Shown here in pieces: positions 1 to 5,944 of a DNA stretch of 9,208 nt (positions within the stretch are counted from its first letter, which is position 1; every line of letters starts with the position of its first letter). The notes under the pieces are model-generated. The model ran no database searches. It was not told where the DNA came from and saw only the letters and a program-made list of their open reading frames with translations. The position numbers were made by a program, and so were the translations under genes. This stretch comes from JAKJEP01 sp964580995 (lineage in GTDB: Bacteria > Planctomycetota > Phycisphaerae > Sedimentisphaerales > SM23-30). The DNA is taken from contig CAZOMV010000147.1 in the NCBI GenBank assembly GCA_964580995.1, positions 1-9,208 on the forward strand, written 5' to 3'.

Positions 1-698
1 TGAAGACGCTGGGGGCGGCGGCCCTGCTGTATGCGCGGGATTATGAGGATAAGATACCCGGCTGGGGGATCGAATTTGATGAGCTTGGTGGAGGTGGTTG
101 GACGAATCCAAAACCATTACTAGAAAAGAATTTTGAATTGGGATATATCTGGGAATATATCCAAAACAAAAGTCCCTATACCTGTCCATCTTTGAAAAAT
201 GAATACAATCCCAAACCCTATATCAATACATGGCACAGTTCTTGGGTCTGGGGTTGGCCGGGCGGGGAAGGAACATCCAATCCGCCGGGGCCGATGTGGA
301 ATTATGTTCTCAATGCGCAAGCGGCTCACAGTATGAATGATCCACAATTCCGGGCAAATCCGGAACTAGTGATGCCCAGCCCCACGAGTGTTATGATGCT
401 GTTTGAACAGGATGAGATGGATTATGCCTCTTTTGATAATGGTGTGACATTATTCAATTCTACTCATGGTCTTGGCGGTGATGATTCGCTGGGCGGATTC
501 CATATGCTTACCGGAGTATTCGTAGAGGAGAGGGGGTCTTATACCCTAATCAGAAAGCAAGGACTGGGGAATATGGTATTTTTTGACGGCCATGTAGGCA
601 GTATGTCCAGCCAGGAATATCGGCAGATTCGCAGCACCCCGGAAGGGACGCTGGAGCTTATTGGCGGATATATGGGTTTTACCTGGCCGGGGTTTTGA
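1..698 (+). CDS. Pseudopilin-like protein (DUF1559/H-X9-DG type), copy 1, 5' end outside window
   Basis: The reading frame is open from base 3 and ends at TGA 696-698; the prepilin leader and membrane helix lie left of the window. The first visible residues (KTLGAAALLYARDYEDKIPG) align with residues 50-69 of the two following paralogues, so about 49 residues are missing. Further matches are YIWEYI, a Cys in TCPSL, VWGWP, GPMW, LFEQD, DYASFDNG and FFDGHVG near the C-terminus, ending in GYMGFTWPGF. Proteins of this class have a type IV pilin-like N-terminal helix and a large periplasmic or surface beta-rich domain; they are abundant in planctomycetes and their exact role is mostly unknown. It is the first gene of a tandem array that may extend to the left. 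It differs from copies 2 and 3 throughout, including the stretch that those two share perfectly. The family call is confident; the function is not. Confidence 0.88.
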   Translation, partial: KTLGAAALLYARDYEDKIPGWGIEFDELGGGGWTNPKPLLEKNFELGYIWEYIQNKSPYTCPSLKNEYNPKPYINTWHSSWVWGWPGGEGTSNPPGPMWNYVLNAQAAHSMNDPQFRANPELVMPSPTSVMMLFEQDEMDYASFDNGVTLFNSTHGLGGDDSLGGFHMLTGVFVEERGSYTLIRKQGLGNMVFFDGHVGSMSSQEYRQIRSTPEGTLELIGGYMGFTWPGF

Positions 699-703
699 AT
701 GAA

Positions 704-948
704 GAGAGGAAAGAGACAATGAAAAAGAGAAAGAGACGAACGGGTTTTACGCGGACGGAACTGATGGTGGTTGGTGGGTGCCTGACCTTATTTACTTTTA
801 TTTTGCTGCCGGGGCTGACGGGGGCGCGGGAGGCGGGGAAGCGGGCGATCTGCCTGAGCAATTTGAAGACGCTAGGGGCGGGAATGCTACTGTATGCGCA
901 GGATTATGAGGGGAAGATACCGGCCTGGGGGTGGCAGTTTGATGAGAT
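704..948 (+). repeat. 245-bp perfect direct repeat, unit A (5' part of pseudopilin copy 2)
   Basis: Every base from 704 to 948 matches 1600-1844 (offset 896). The block spans the ribosome-binding site, start codon and the first 76 codons plus two bases. Similarity continues imperfectly upstream to about 693, and stops abruptly after GATGAGAT at 941-948. Confidence 0.95.
706..710 (+). promoter_or_regulatory. Ribosome-binding site of pseudopilin copy 2
   Basis: GAGGA lies 8 bases before ATG 719 and decides this start over the upstream TTG at 695. The identical site at 1602-1606 serves copy 3. Confidence 0.7.
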
Positions 949-1588
949 TGATTCACAAGGGGATCCAGCGGCGGATTGGGTGCACAAGACTACCTTGTCG
1001 CTAACCAAGAGTTTTGAGTACGCTTATATCTGGGAGTATATTCTGAGCAAACGTCCCTTTGTGTGTCCCAGCCTAACTCTTCTTCACAACCCTAAACCTA
1101 ATATAGCACTTGGTACACACAGCCAATTAGTCTGGGGCTGGCCGAATGGGCAAGGTACGCAAAATCCGCCTGGGCCGATGTGGAGTTATCAATTAAATGC
1201 GCAGCCGGAATATGTGACCGATCCACAGTCCAGAACCAATCCGGAGCTGGTATTGCCGAGTCCCACAACCGTTATGATGCTGTTTGAGCAGGATTGCCGA
1301 GATTATGCTTCTTTTGACAATGGAATCAGTTTATTTAATGCTACGCATCAGGAACTGATAGATCAGGATACCGTGGGGCCGTATCACATGGTTTCGGGAA
1401 CCTTTCAGGAAACCGGACCGACGTTTGCCGGGGGTACAAGGACGTTAAATCGAATACGGGGCAGGGGAAATTTAGTTTATTTTGATGGACATGTCGGAGA
1501 TATGACCAATGAGGAGTTTCGGGAGAAACGCAGTACGGAGGATGGTACGCTGGAACTTATCGGCATGAAAATTTTTCTTTGGCCGTGA
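719..1588 (+). CDS. Pseudopilin-like protein (DUF1559/H-X9-DG type), copy 2
   Basis: A 289-residue protein. The N-terminus MKKRKRRTGFTRTELMVV is a class III prepilin signal: basic leader, cleavage expected after Gly9, Phe at +1 and Glu at +5 (Glu14), then a hydrophobic helix to about residue 33. An AREAGKRAICLSNLK segment follows (Cys45), with Cys116 in VCPSL and FDGHVG at 255-260. By family knowledge it should be processed by a prepilin peptidase and stay anchored by the helix or join a pseudopilus. ATG 719 is chosen because GAGGA at 706-710 precedes it by 8 bases; the in-frame TTG at 695 would overlap the previous gene and lacks a ribosome site. The C-terminus is unusual: it ends MKIFLWP, whereas copies 1 and 3 end WPGF and WPGY. 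Its TGA stands where copy 1 has GGG, with a second in-frame TGA two codons on. Bases 704-948 are identical to copy 3. Confidence 0.93.
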   Translation: MKKRKRRTGFTRTELMVVGGCLTLFTFILLPGLTGAREAGKRAICLSNLKTLGAGMLLYAQDYEGKIPAWGWQFDEIDSQGDPAADWVHKTTLSLTKSFEYAYIWEYILSKRPFVCPSLTLLHNPKPNIALGTHSQLVWGWPNGQGTQNPPGPMWSYQLNAQPEYVTDPQSRTNPELVLPSPTTVMMLFEQDCRDYASFDNGISLFNATHQELIDQDTVGPYHMVSGTFQETGPTFAGGTRTLNRIRGRGNLVYFDGHVGDMTNEEFREKRSTEDGTLELIGMKIFLWP

Positions 1589-1599
1589 TTTTGAATAAT

Positions 1600-1844
1600 G
1601 AGAGGAAAGAGACAATGAAAAAGAGAAAGAGACGAACGGGTTTTACGCGGACGGAACTGATGGTGGTTGGTGGGTGCCTGACCTTATTTACTTTTATTTT
1701 GCTGCCGGGGCTGACGGGGGCGCGGGAGGCGGGGAAGCGGGCGATCTGCCTGAGCAATTTGAAGACGCTAGGGGCGGGAATGCTACTGTATGCGCAGGAT
1801 TATGAGGGGAAGATACCGGCCTGGGGGTGGCAGTTTGATGAGAT
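1600..1844 (+). repeat. 245-bp perfect direct repeat, unit B (5' part of pseudopilin copy 3)
   Basis: This is the second copy of the block at 704-948, with no difference found on base-by-base reading. Just after it the two genes become unalignable for about 25 codons, then align again with many substitutions. That pattern fits gene conversion or a recent partial duplication better than uniform divergence. Confidence 0.95.
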
Positions 1845-2493
1845 AGGAAGATACGGGACCGGATCCTGGAGTAATCCGGATAACGACCAGTTAACTAAAT
1901 TTGTAGAATGGGGGTATATCTGGGAATATATTCAGAATAAACGACCTTATGTTTGTCCCAGCCTATCATTAAATCACAATCCGAGATATCTAATTCCATC
2001 TGGATTACATAGCAATTATGTTTGGGGTTGGCCTGATCCGACAAATCCCGCAAAACCTGGACCGATGTGGAGTTACCAATTAAATGCTCAGGCTGCCTAT
2101 TCGCAATATACCGATTTCAATCAATGGCGCATTAAGCCGGAACTAGTTTTGCCGAATCCTGAAAACGTTATGATGCTGTTTGAGCAGGATTACCGAGATT
2201 ATGCTTCTTTTGATAATGGGATCAGTTTATTCGAGGCTACGCATCAGCAAAAGATAGATCAGGATACTGTGGGGCCGTATCACATGGTTTCTGGAATCTT
2301 TCAGGAAACCGGACCGACGTTTGCCGGCGGTACAAGAACGATGAATCGAATTCAGGGAAATGGAAATATAGTTTATTTTGACGGACATGTCGGCGATATG
2401 ACCAGTGAGGAATTTCGGGAAAAACGAAGTACGGCGGAAGGTACGCTGGAGCTTATCGGCGGGTATTTTGGTTTTACCTGGCCGGGATATTAA
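1615..2493 (+). CDS. Pseudopilin-like protein (DUF1559/H-X9-DG type), copy 3
   Basis: A 292-residue protein whose first 77 residues are identical to copy 2, including the prepilin leader (cleavage after Gly9, Glu14 at +5), the membrane helix and Cys45. Residues 78-100 are unrelated to copy 2. Conserved blocks then return: YIWEYI 101-106, Cys114, VWGWP 136-140, LFEQD 188-192, DYASFDNG 195-202 and YFDGHVGDM 254-262. The His that gives the H-X9-DG family its name, ten residues before the Asp of DG, is Ile246 here. ATG 1615 is set by the same GAGGA site (1602-1606) and 8-base spacing as copy 2; the upstream in-frame TTG at 1579 overlaps copy 2. The gene starts 26 bases after copy 2 and ends 29 bases before the large dockerin-type protein, so co-transcription is likely. 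Export and membrane anchoring are inferred from the signal; the biological role is unknown. Confidence 0.93.
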   Translation: MKKRKRRTGFTRTELMVVGGCLTLFTFILLPGLTGAREAGKRAICLSNLKTLGAGMLLYAQDYEGKIPAWGWQFDEIGRYGTGSWSNPDNDQLTKFVEWGYIWEYIQNKRPYVCPSLSLNHNPRYLIPSGLHSNYVWGWPDPTNPAKPGPMWSYQLNAQAAYSQYTDFNQWRIKPELVLPNPENVMMLFEQDYRDYASFDNGISLFEATHQQKIDQDTVGPYHMVSGIFQETGPTFAGGTRTMNRIQGNGNIVYFDGHVGDMTSEEFREKRSTAEGTLELIGGYFGFTWPGY

Positions 2494-2522
2494 CAGGATA
2501 CATTCAGGAAAGGGGCATACTT

Positions 2523-5516
2523 ATGCAAAAGAAAAATATAAAGATTAGTTTGGCGATTGTCATAACAGTTGTTCTGGTTTTTGGGGTGCATCCGACGCTG
2601 GGCACGGAGCGGCTGGTACCGTCACAGTATGCGACGATCCAGGCGGCGATCAATGCGTCGGCCCATTATGACACGATTATTGTGTCGCCGGGGACCTACA
2701 ATGGAAACGTCAGCTTTAACGGGAAGAATATTACCTTGCGCAGCACAGACCCGGATAATCCGGCGGTGGTGGCTGCGACCATTATTCGCGGTACCGGTAC
2801 CACTTCCGTGGTTAAATTTACCGATAAGGAAAACGTATCCTGCCAGTTGGCGGGCTTTACCATTACCGGCGGGGCCGGTGCCAGCGGCGGCGGCGGGATC
2901 GCCGGGAATAATAACAATACTTCCCCTACTATCCGCCAATGCATTATTACGGGAAACAGTTCCACTTCGGCGGGAGGCGGGATCTGGGGCTGCGGGGGCA
3001 AAATCAGCGCGTGTGTCATTGCTAACAATACCACGGTTTACGGTGGGGGTATTGCTGCCTGTCATGGCACGATTGTGAACTGTCTGATTTATAATAATCA
3101 TGCCAGTTATGGCGGGGGAATCCATAATTGTGACAGGAATATTATTAACTGTACCATCACGCAAAATACCGGGACTAGCCAGGGAGCCGTGAACAGTTGT
3201 GATGGATTTATATGCAATTGCATTATCTGGGGGAATACACCGGATACCATTACCAACAACACCAGTGTCATATATTATTCCTGCTGGCCGGAGGGAACTT
3301 CCGGTACGGGTAATATCAATACCAATCCCTCTTTTGTTTCCGTTACTGATTTTCATCTTGCCCAAGGATCCGCTTGCATTGATACCGGTATTAAAACTAT
3401 GTATGCACGTGATGATATTGAAGGTAATCCCCGACCTCAAGATGGCGACCGAAACGGCAGCGAAATTACTGATATGGGGGTGTATGAATATCCGGGACCA
3501 GCAAAATTTATGATGAAAAAACCGGTGGGAGGCGAGGTCTGGGTAGCAGGGAGTACACACAAAATTGAATGGCTGGGGCTTAATTATAACGGCACGATCA
3601 ATCTGGCCTATAGTATAAATGGCGGCGTGGATTGGTTGCCTGTGGTATCAGGAGTTAATAATAGCGGCAGTTATGATTGGATAGTACCGGCAGTGGAGTC
3701 GGAGGATTGCCTGGTTTCAATAGCAGCCAGCATCGGTGATCCTGGTATTATTTACACACAAATTGAGGAGCCGTTTGCCATTCATGCCAGTCCTGCCGGG
3801 GAGGCGGTGGAAGCGGGGTGGCGGATGCGGGGGCATGATGAGCGGCGGAGCGGGAAGGCGGAGTGGGCGGGACCGGAGTATGGGTGTTTGAAGTGGCAGT
3901 ATCAGGCGGCGGCGCCGATCTCGGCTGGGATGGCGGCGGGGGCGGCGGGGAATCTGCATGTGGCCTGCGAAGATGGCACATTATATACCCTGGATCCGAA
4001 TGGGGAGCCGGTATGGCAGTATGAGACGGGGTCGCGGCTGAGCGGCTCGCCGGCGGTCGGGCCGGACGGCAGCGTGTATTTCGGGGCGGAGAACGGGGTT
4101 ATATATGCGCTGGACAAGGAGGGGAATCCGCGGTGGACGCACAAGACGGACCGGCTGGTGTTTTCTTCGCCGGCGGTGACGGCGGACGGGAAGGTTTATA
4201 TTGCCTCGCAGGACGGGACGCTGTATGCGCTGGGGGCGGACGGCAGCGAGCGGTGGACGTTTACGGTGCCGGCGATTGGGGCGGTGGCGGGATCGATTCT
4301 AGCCAGCCCGACGATCGGGGCGGACGGGAAGGTTTATATCGGGGGATTGTATCAAGCGGCGCTGTATGCCCTGAATCCGGCCAATGGGTCGGTGGCGTGG
4401 GTTAACAATACGCTGGCGGGCGAGGGGATTTTCTGTTCGCCGGTGGTGGGGGCGGACGGGACGATTTATCTGATTACAGTGAACAGCAATTTGCTGCAGG
4501 CGCTGAATCCGGCCAACGGGGCGGTGGTATGGACGCTGAATCTGGCGGATAATGCCAGCGGGTGGTATGAAAACGGGTCGAAATGGCTAAGCCAGAAGGG
4601 GTATGTGGAGCCGGTGGTCGGGCCGGGCGGGACGATTTATGTCAGTTTTGCGGATCCGTATCTGCGGGCGGTGAATCCGAACGGGACAATAAAATGGGTG
4701 TCGCGGGTAGGGATGGGGATGGGATTCAATTTGACGGTAGATAGCGGGGGGATGATCTATGCGGCCAGCGAAGACGGGACGGTGTATGTGGTGGAGCCGG
4801 TGAATGGAGGGACGGTTTCGCAGATGCGGGGGACGTTGTATAACCGGGCCGGATTGTTTACGGGTATGGAGGCGGTGGATGGGGAGGGCGGCCGGTATGT
4901 GGGGACGGCAGTCGGGGCGATCAGCGGTTATGGGCCGGATGAGAGTTTGAAATGGCAGGTGCAGTTGAATCTCAGCCTGTACGCAAACGGCACGATTACT
5001 GCGCTGGGAGTGGTGCAGGATAGCCCGCTGTATGTGCTGGTGGAGGATCAGCCGGGGGCGGCGAGTGGGTATAAATATCTGGTGATGCTGGAGCGGCAGA
5101 CGGGGCGGACGCTGTATGGTCCGCGGATCGAATGGGGGGAATTCCTTACGTATAAGACGGTACAGGAGTATCCGGTGATTGCGGGGGACGGGCTGCTGTA
5201 TTTTACGGATTATTATAACACCGTCAGCGCGGTTTCGGCGGAGGCCTGCGGGGATGGGCCGCTGGGATTGCGGCGGCCGGGGGATGTGGACAGCAGCGGA
5301 GTGGTGGATCTGGCGGATTATGCGGTGCTGGCGGCGACGTGGTATATGTGTTTTGATTATGCCGGCGGTTCGACGGACTGCTATAAAACGTGCACCACCT
5401 GCGAGTATGAGTATAATGGGAATGCGGTGATCTACCAGTTGGGGGATATTAACCGGGATTATTATGTGAATATGGGGGACCTGGTGGAGCTGGCGGCGAT
5501 GTGGCTAGAGCCTTAG
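2523..5516 (+). CDS. Secreted modular protein: beta-helix, Ig-like domain, PQQ-type propeller, dockerin-like C-terminus
   Basis: A 997-residue exported protein. Residues 1-27 form a signal peptide. Residues 29-325 form a right-handed parallel beta-helix, with ATIQAAINAS and IIVSPGTY as its usual opening and repeated GGGI turns. Cysteines in the coils stack in two columns: 140/164/187/210/233 and 157/180/203/226. Residues 327-420 resemble a Kre9/KNH-like Ig domain (PVGGEVWVAGSTHKIEW). From WRMRGHD at 433 to about 905 is a PQQ-type beta-propeller, with blade motifs such as DGTLYTLDPNG, NGVIYALDKEG and DGTLYALGADG and degenerate blades toward the end. Residues 919-997 are dockerin-like, with loops at D921-D932 and D975-D986 keeping the expected calcium ligands. 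The start is set by AGGAAAGGGG at 2506-2515, 7 bases before ATG. The domains suggest binding or surface structure, not catalysis; PQQ-like repeats in such proteins usually bind no PQQ. It probably shares a transcript with the pseudopilins. Confidence 0.9.
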   Translation: MQKKNIKISLAIVITVVLVFGVHPTLGTERLVPSQYATIQAAINASAHYDTIIVSPGTYNGNVSFNGKNITLRSTDPDNPAVVAATIIRGTGTTSVVKFTDKENVSCQLAGFTITGGAGASGGGGIAGNNNNTSPTIRQCIITGNSSTSAGGGIWGCGGKISACVIANNTTVYGGGIAACHGTIVNCLIYNNHASYGGGIHNCDRNIINCTITQNTGTSQGAVNSCDGFICNCIIWGNTPDTITNNTSVIYYSCWPEGTSGTGNINTNPSFVSVTDFHLAQGSACIDTGIKTMYARDDIEGNPRPQDGDRNGSEITDMGVYEYPGPAKFMMKKPVGGEVWVAGSTHKIEWLGLNYNGTINLAYSINGGVDWLPVVSGVNNSGSYDWIVPAVESEDCLVSIAASIGDPGIIYTQIEEPFAIHASPAGEAVEAGWRMRGHDERRSGKAEWAGPEYGCLKWQYQAAAPISAGMAAGAAGNLHVACEDGTLYTLDPNGEPVWQYETGSRLSGSPAVGPDGSVYFGAENGVIYALDKEGNPRWTHKTDRLVFSSPAVTADGKVYIASQDGTLYALGADGSERWTFTVPAIGAVAGSILASPTIGADGKVYIGGLYQAALYALNPANGSVAWVNNTLAGEGIFCSPVVGADGTIYLITVNSNLLQALNPANGAVVWTLNLADNASGWYENGSKWLSQKGYVEPVVGPGGTIYVSFADPYLRAVNPNGTIKWVSRVGMGMGFNLTVDSGGMIYAASEDGTVYVVEPVNGGTVSQMRGTLYNRAGLFTGMEAVDGEGGRYVGTAVGAISGYGPDESLKWQVQLNLSLYANGTITALGVVQDSPLYVLVEDQPGAASGYKYLVMLERQTGRTLYGPRIEWGEFLTYKTVQEYPVIAGDGLLYFTDYYNTVSAVSAEACGDGPLGLRRPGDVDSSGVVDLADYAVLAATWYMCFDYAGGSTDCYKTCTTCEYEYNGNAVIYQLGDINRDYYVNMGDLVELAAMWLEP

Positions 5517-5532
5517 CAGGCAGCGGAACGAC

Positions 5533-5572
5533 GCGGGCGCTGTGCCCGTTTGACGCTCCCGGTGGTCGCTGC
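5533..5572 (+). repeat. Imperfect 40-base direct repeat, left unit
   Basis: It matches 5668-5707 at 35 of 40 positions, with the perfect core TTTGACGCTCCCGG. The left end also forms a hairpin, CGGGC-GCTGT-GCCCG at 5534-5548, 17 bases after the stop of the large gene. Only three Ts follow, so it is a poor intrinsic terminator. A shorter related string CGCTCCCGG recurs at 5589-5597. Confidence 0.8.
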
Positions 5573-5604
5573 GTTGTTCTATACATTTCGCTCCCGGGGA
5601 AGAA

Positions 5605-5631
5605 CACCTCTCCACCAGCGGTGGAAAGGTG
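5605..5631. repeat. Strong imperfect hairpin in the intergenic core
   Basis: CACCT at 5605-5609 and TCCACC at 5611-5616 pair with GGTGGA at 5620-5625 and AGGTG at 5627-5631. This gives 11 pairs with one C/A mismatch and a 3-base loop AGC. It could be a folded RNA, a repeat-element end, or part of a transcript leader or tail. Confidence 0.65.
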
Positions 5632-5640
5632 CCACCTGCG

Positions 5641-5656
5641 GCAGGCGAGAGCCTGC
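5641..5656. repeat. Hairpin with GNRA-type loop, overlapping an alternative hairpin
   Basis: GCAGGC-GAGA-GCCTGC is a perfect 6-pair stem with a GNRA-class tetraloop. CCTGC at 5635-5639 can pair instead with GCAGG at 5641-5645, so the two structures exclude each other. Confidence 0.6.
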
Positions 5657-5667
5657 ACCACTGAGCC

Positions 5668-5707
5668 GCGGGCGTTTTACCCATTTGACGCTCCCGGCGG
5701 TCGCTGC
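5668..5707 (+). repeat. Imperfect 40-base direct repeat, right unit
   Basis: This is the second copy, 135 bases downstream of the first, with five substitutions that weaken the GGGC/GCCC hairpin of the left copy. The two units bracket a 95-base core made largely of inverted repeats. Confidence 0.8.
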
Positions 5708-5737
5708 AAATTTGGAGGCGGAGCGGATTAGGGAAGA

Positions 5738-5756
5738 CACAGGCGAGACGCGTGTG
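5738..5756. repeat. Degenerate palindromic repeat, CACAGGCG/CGCGTGTG type
   Basis: CACAGGCG (5738-5745) and CGCGTGTG (5749-5756) pair except for one G/G mismatch, around the loop AGA. A single change back to CGCCTGTG would make a perfect 8-pair stem. From memory, the perfect form followed by CTAC is a common dispersed intergenic repeat in several bacterial groups; this would be a decayed copy. Confidence 0.5.
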
Positions 5757-5816
5757 CTACGTTGGGGTGGGTTGTGCAAGGGTGCGGGGTTTTGAGGGGA
5801 AACGGAAAGAATATAT

Positions 5817-5885
5817 GGGGGTAAGCGGGATGTTTTCAAGAAAAGATTGACAATGGCTATTTTTTATTGTCTAACCCCCTTTTTT
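5817..5885 (+). terminator. Possible stem plus T-run (terminator or attenuator), uncertain
   Basis: GGGGGT at 5817-5822 can pair with ACCCCC at 5874-5879, directly followed by six Ts at 5880-5885. Inside, GACAAT at 5849-5854 pairs with ATTGTC at 5866-5871. The large interior makes this an unusual terminator, and it overlaps the promoter-like TTGACA. It could instead be an operator dyad. Confidence 0.3.
5847..5875 (+). promoter_or_regulatory. Possible sigma-70-type promoter for the DegT-family gene
   Basis: A perfect TTGACA at 5847-5852 is followed after 17 bases by TCTAAC at 5870-5875 (four of six consensus bases). An alternative pair is TTGTCT at 5867-5872 with TATAAG at 5891-5896, 18 bases apart. 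The region is AT-richer than its surroundings and precedes the gene by 50-100 bases. Confidence 0.4.
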
Positions 5886-5929
5886 AACGATATAAGTAAT
5901 TTGATTTAGTTATTTTGGAGATAATGAAG

Positions 5930-5934
5930 AGGAG
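5930..5934 (+). promoter_or_regulatory. Ribosome-binding site of the DegT-family gene
   Basis: AGGAG lies 10 bases before ATG 5945 and only 4 before the in-frame ATG 5939. The earlier ATG 5924 and TTG 5915 precede this site and are less likely starts. Confidence 0.6.
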
Positions 5935-5944
5935 AAGTATGGCA

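Larger units (their letters stand above)
5517..5944. other. Long intergenic region rich in repeats and hairpins, then AT-richer promoter DNA
   Basis: No credible gene is seen. Small overlapping open frames on both strands lack ribosome sites and family motifs, and two of them merely translate the 40-base direct repeat (PFDAPGGRC twice). Bases 5533-5760 hold the direct repeats and four or five hairpins. Bases 5760-5840 are G-rich on the + strand with nothing recognised. Bases 5841-5944 are AT-richer and carry the promoter-like and stem features listed separately. No riboswitch or known RNA class was recognised. Confidence 0.7.

Noticed and set aside
695..718. TTG start for pseudopilin copy 2 giving eight extra residues
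   Set aside because: It would overlap the stop of copy 1 and places the ribosome-binding site inside the coding region; ATG 719 gives a standard short basic prepilin leader.
704..1844. Insertion sequence or transposon as the cause of the 245-bp repeats
   Set aside because: The repeats lie within coding sequence of paralogous genes in the same frame, with no terminal inverted repeats or transposase.
2622..3560. A 312-codon open frame on the - strand, antisense to the beta-helix region
   Set aside because: It has no recognisable domain, and it lies opposite a clear beta-helix with periodic repeats; it follows from the codon usage of the + strand gene.
3820..5240. PQQ-dependent dehydrogenase activity
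   Set aside because: Only propeller blade motifs are present; there is no recognisable quinoprotein dehydrogenase active-site segment or cytochrome domain.
5275..5516. Evidence for a cellulosome
   Set aside because: A dockerin-like tail alone is common in planctomycete exported proteins; no cohesin, scaffoldin or glycoside hydrolase is seen here.
5533..5707. CRISPR array
   Set aside because: There are only two imperfect 40-base repeats, separated by 95 bases of hairpin-forming DNA, and no cas gene is visible.
5449..5839. Several 70-86-codon open frames on both strands across the intergenic region
   Set aside because: They overlap each other in different frames, lack ribosome sites and domains, and two of them encode PFDAPGGRC twice only because of the DNA direct repeat.
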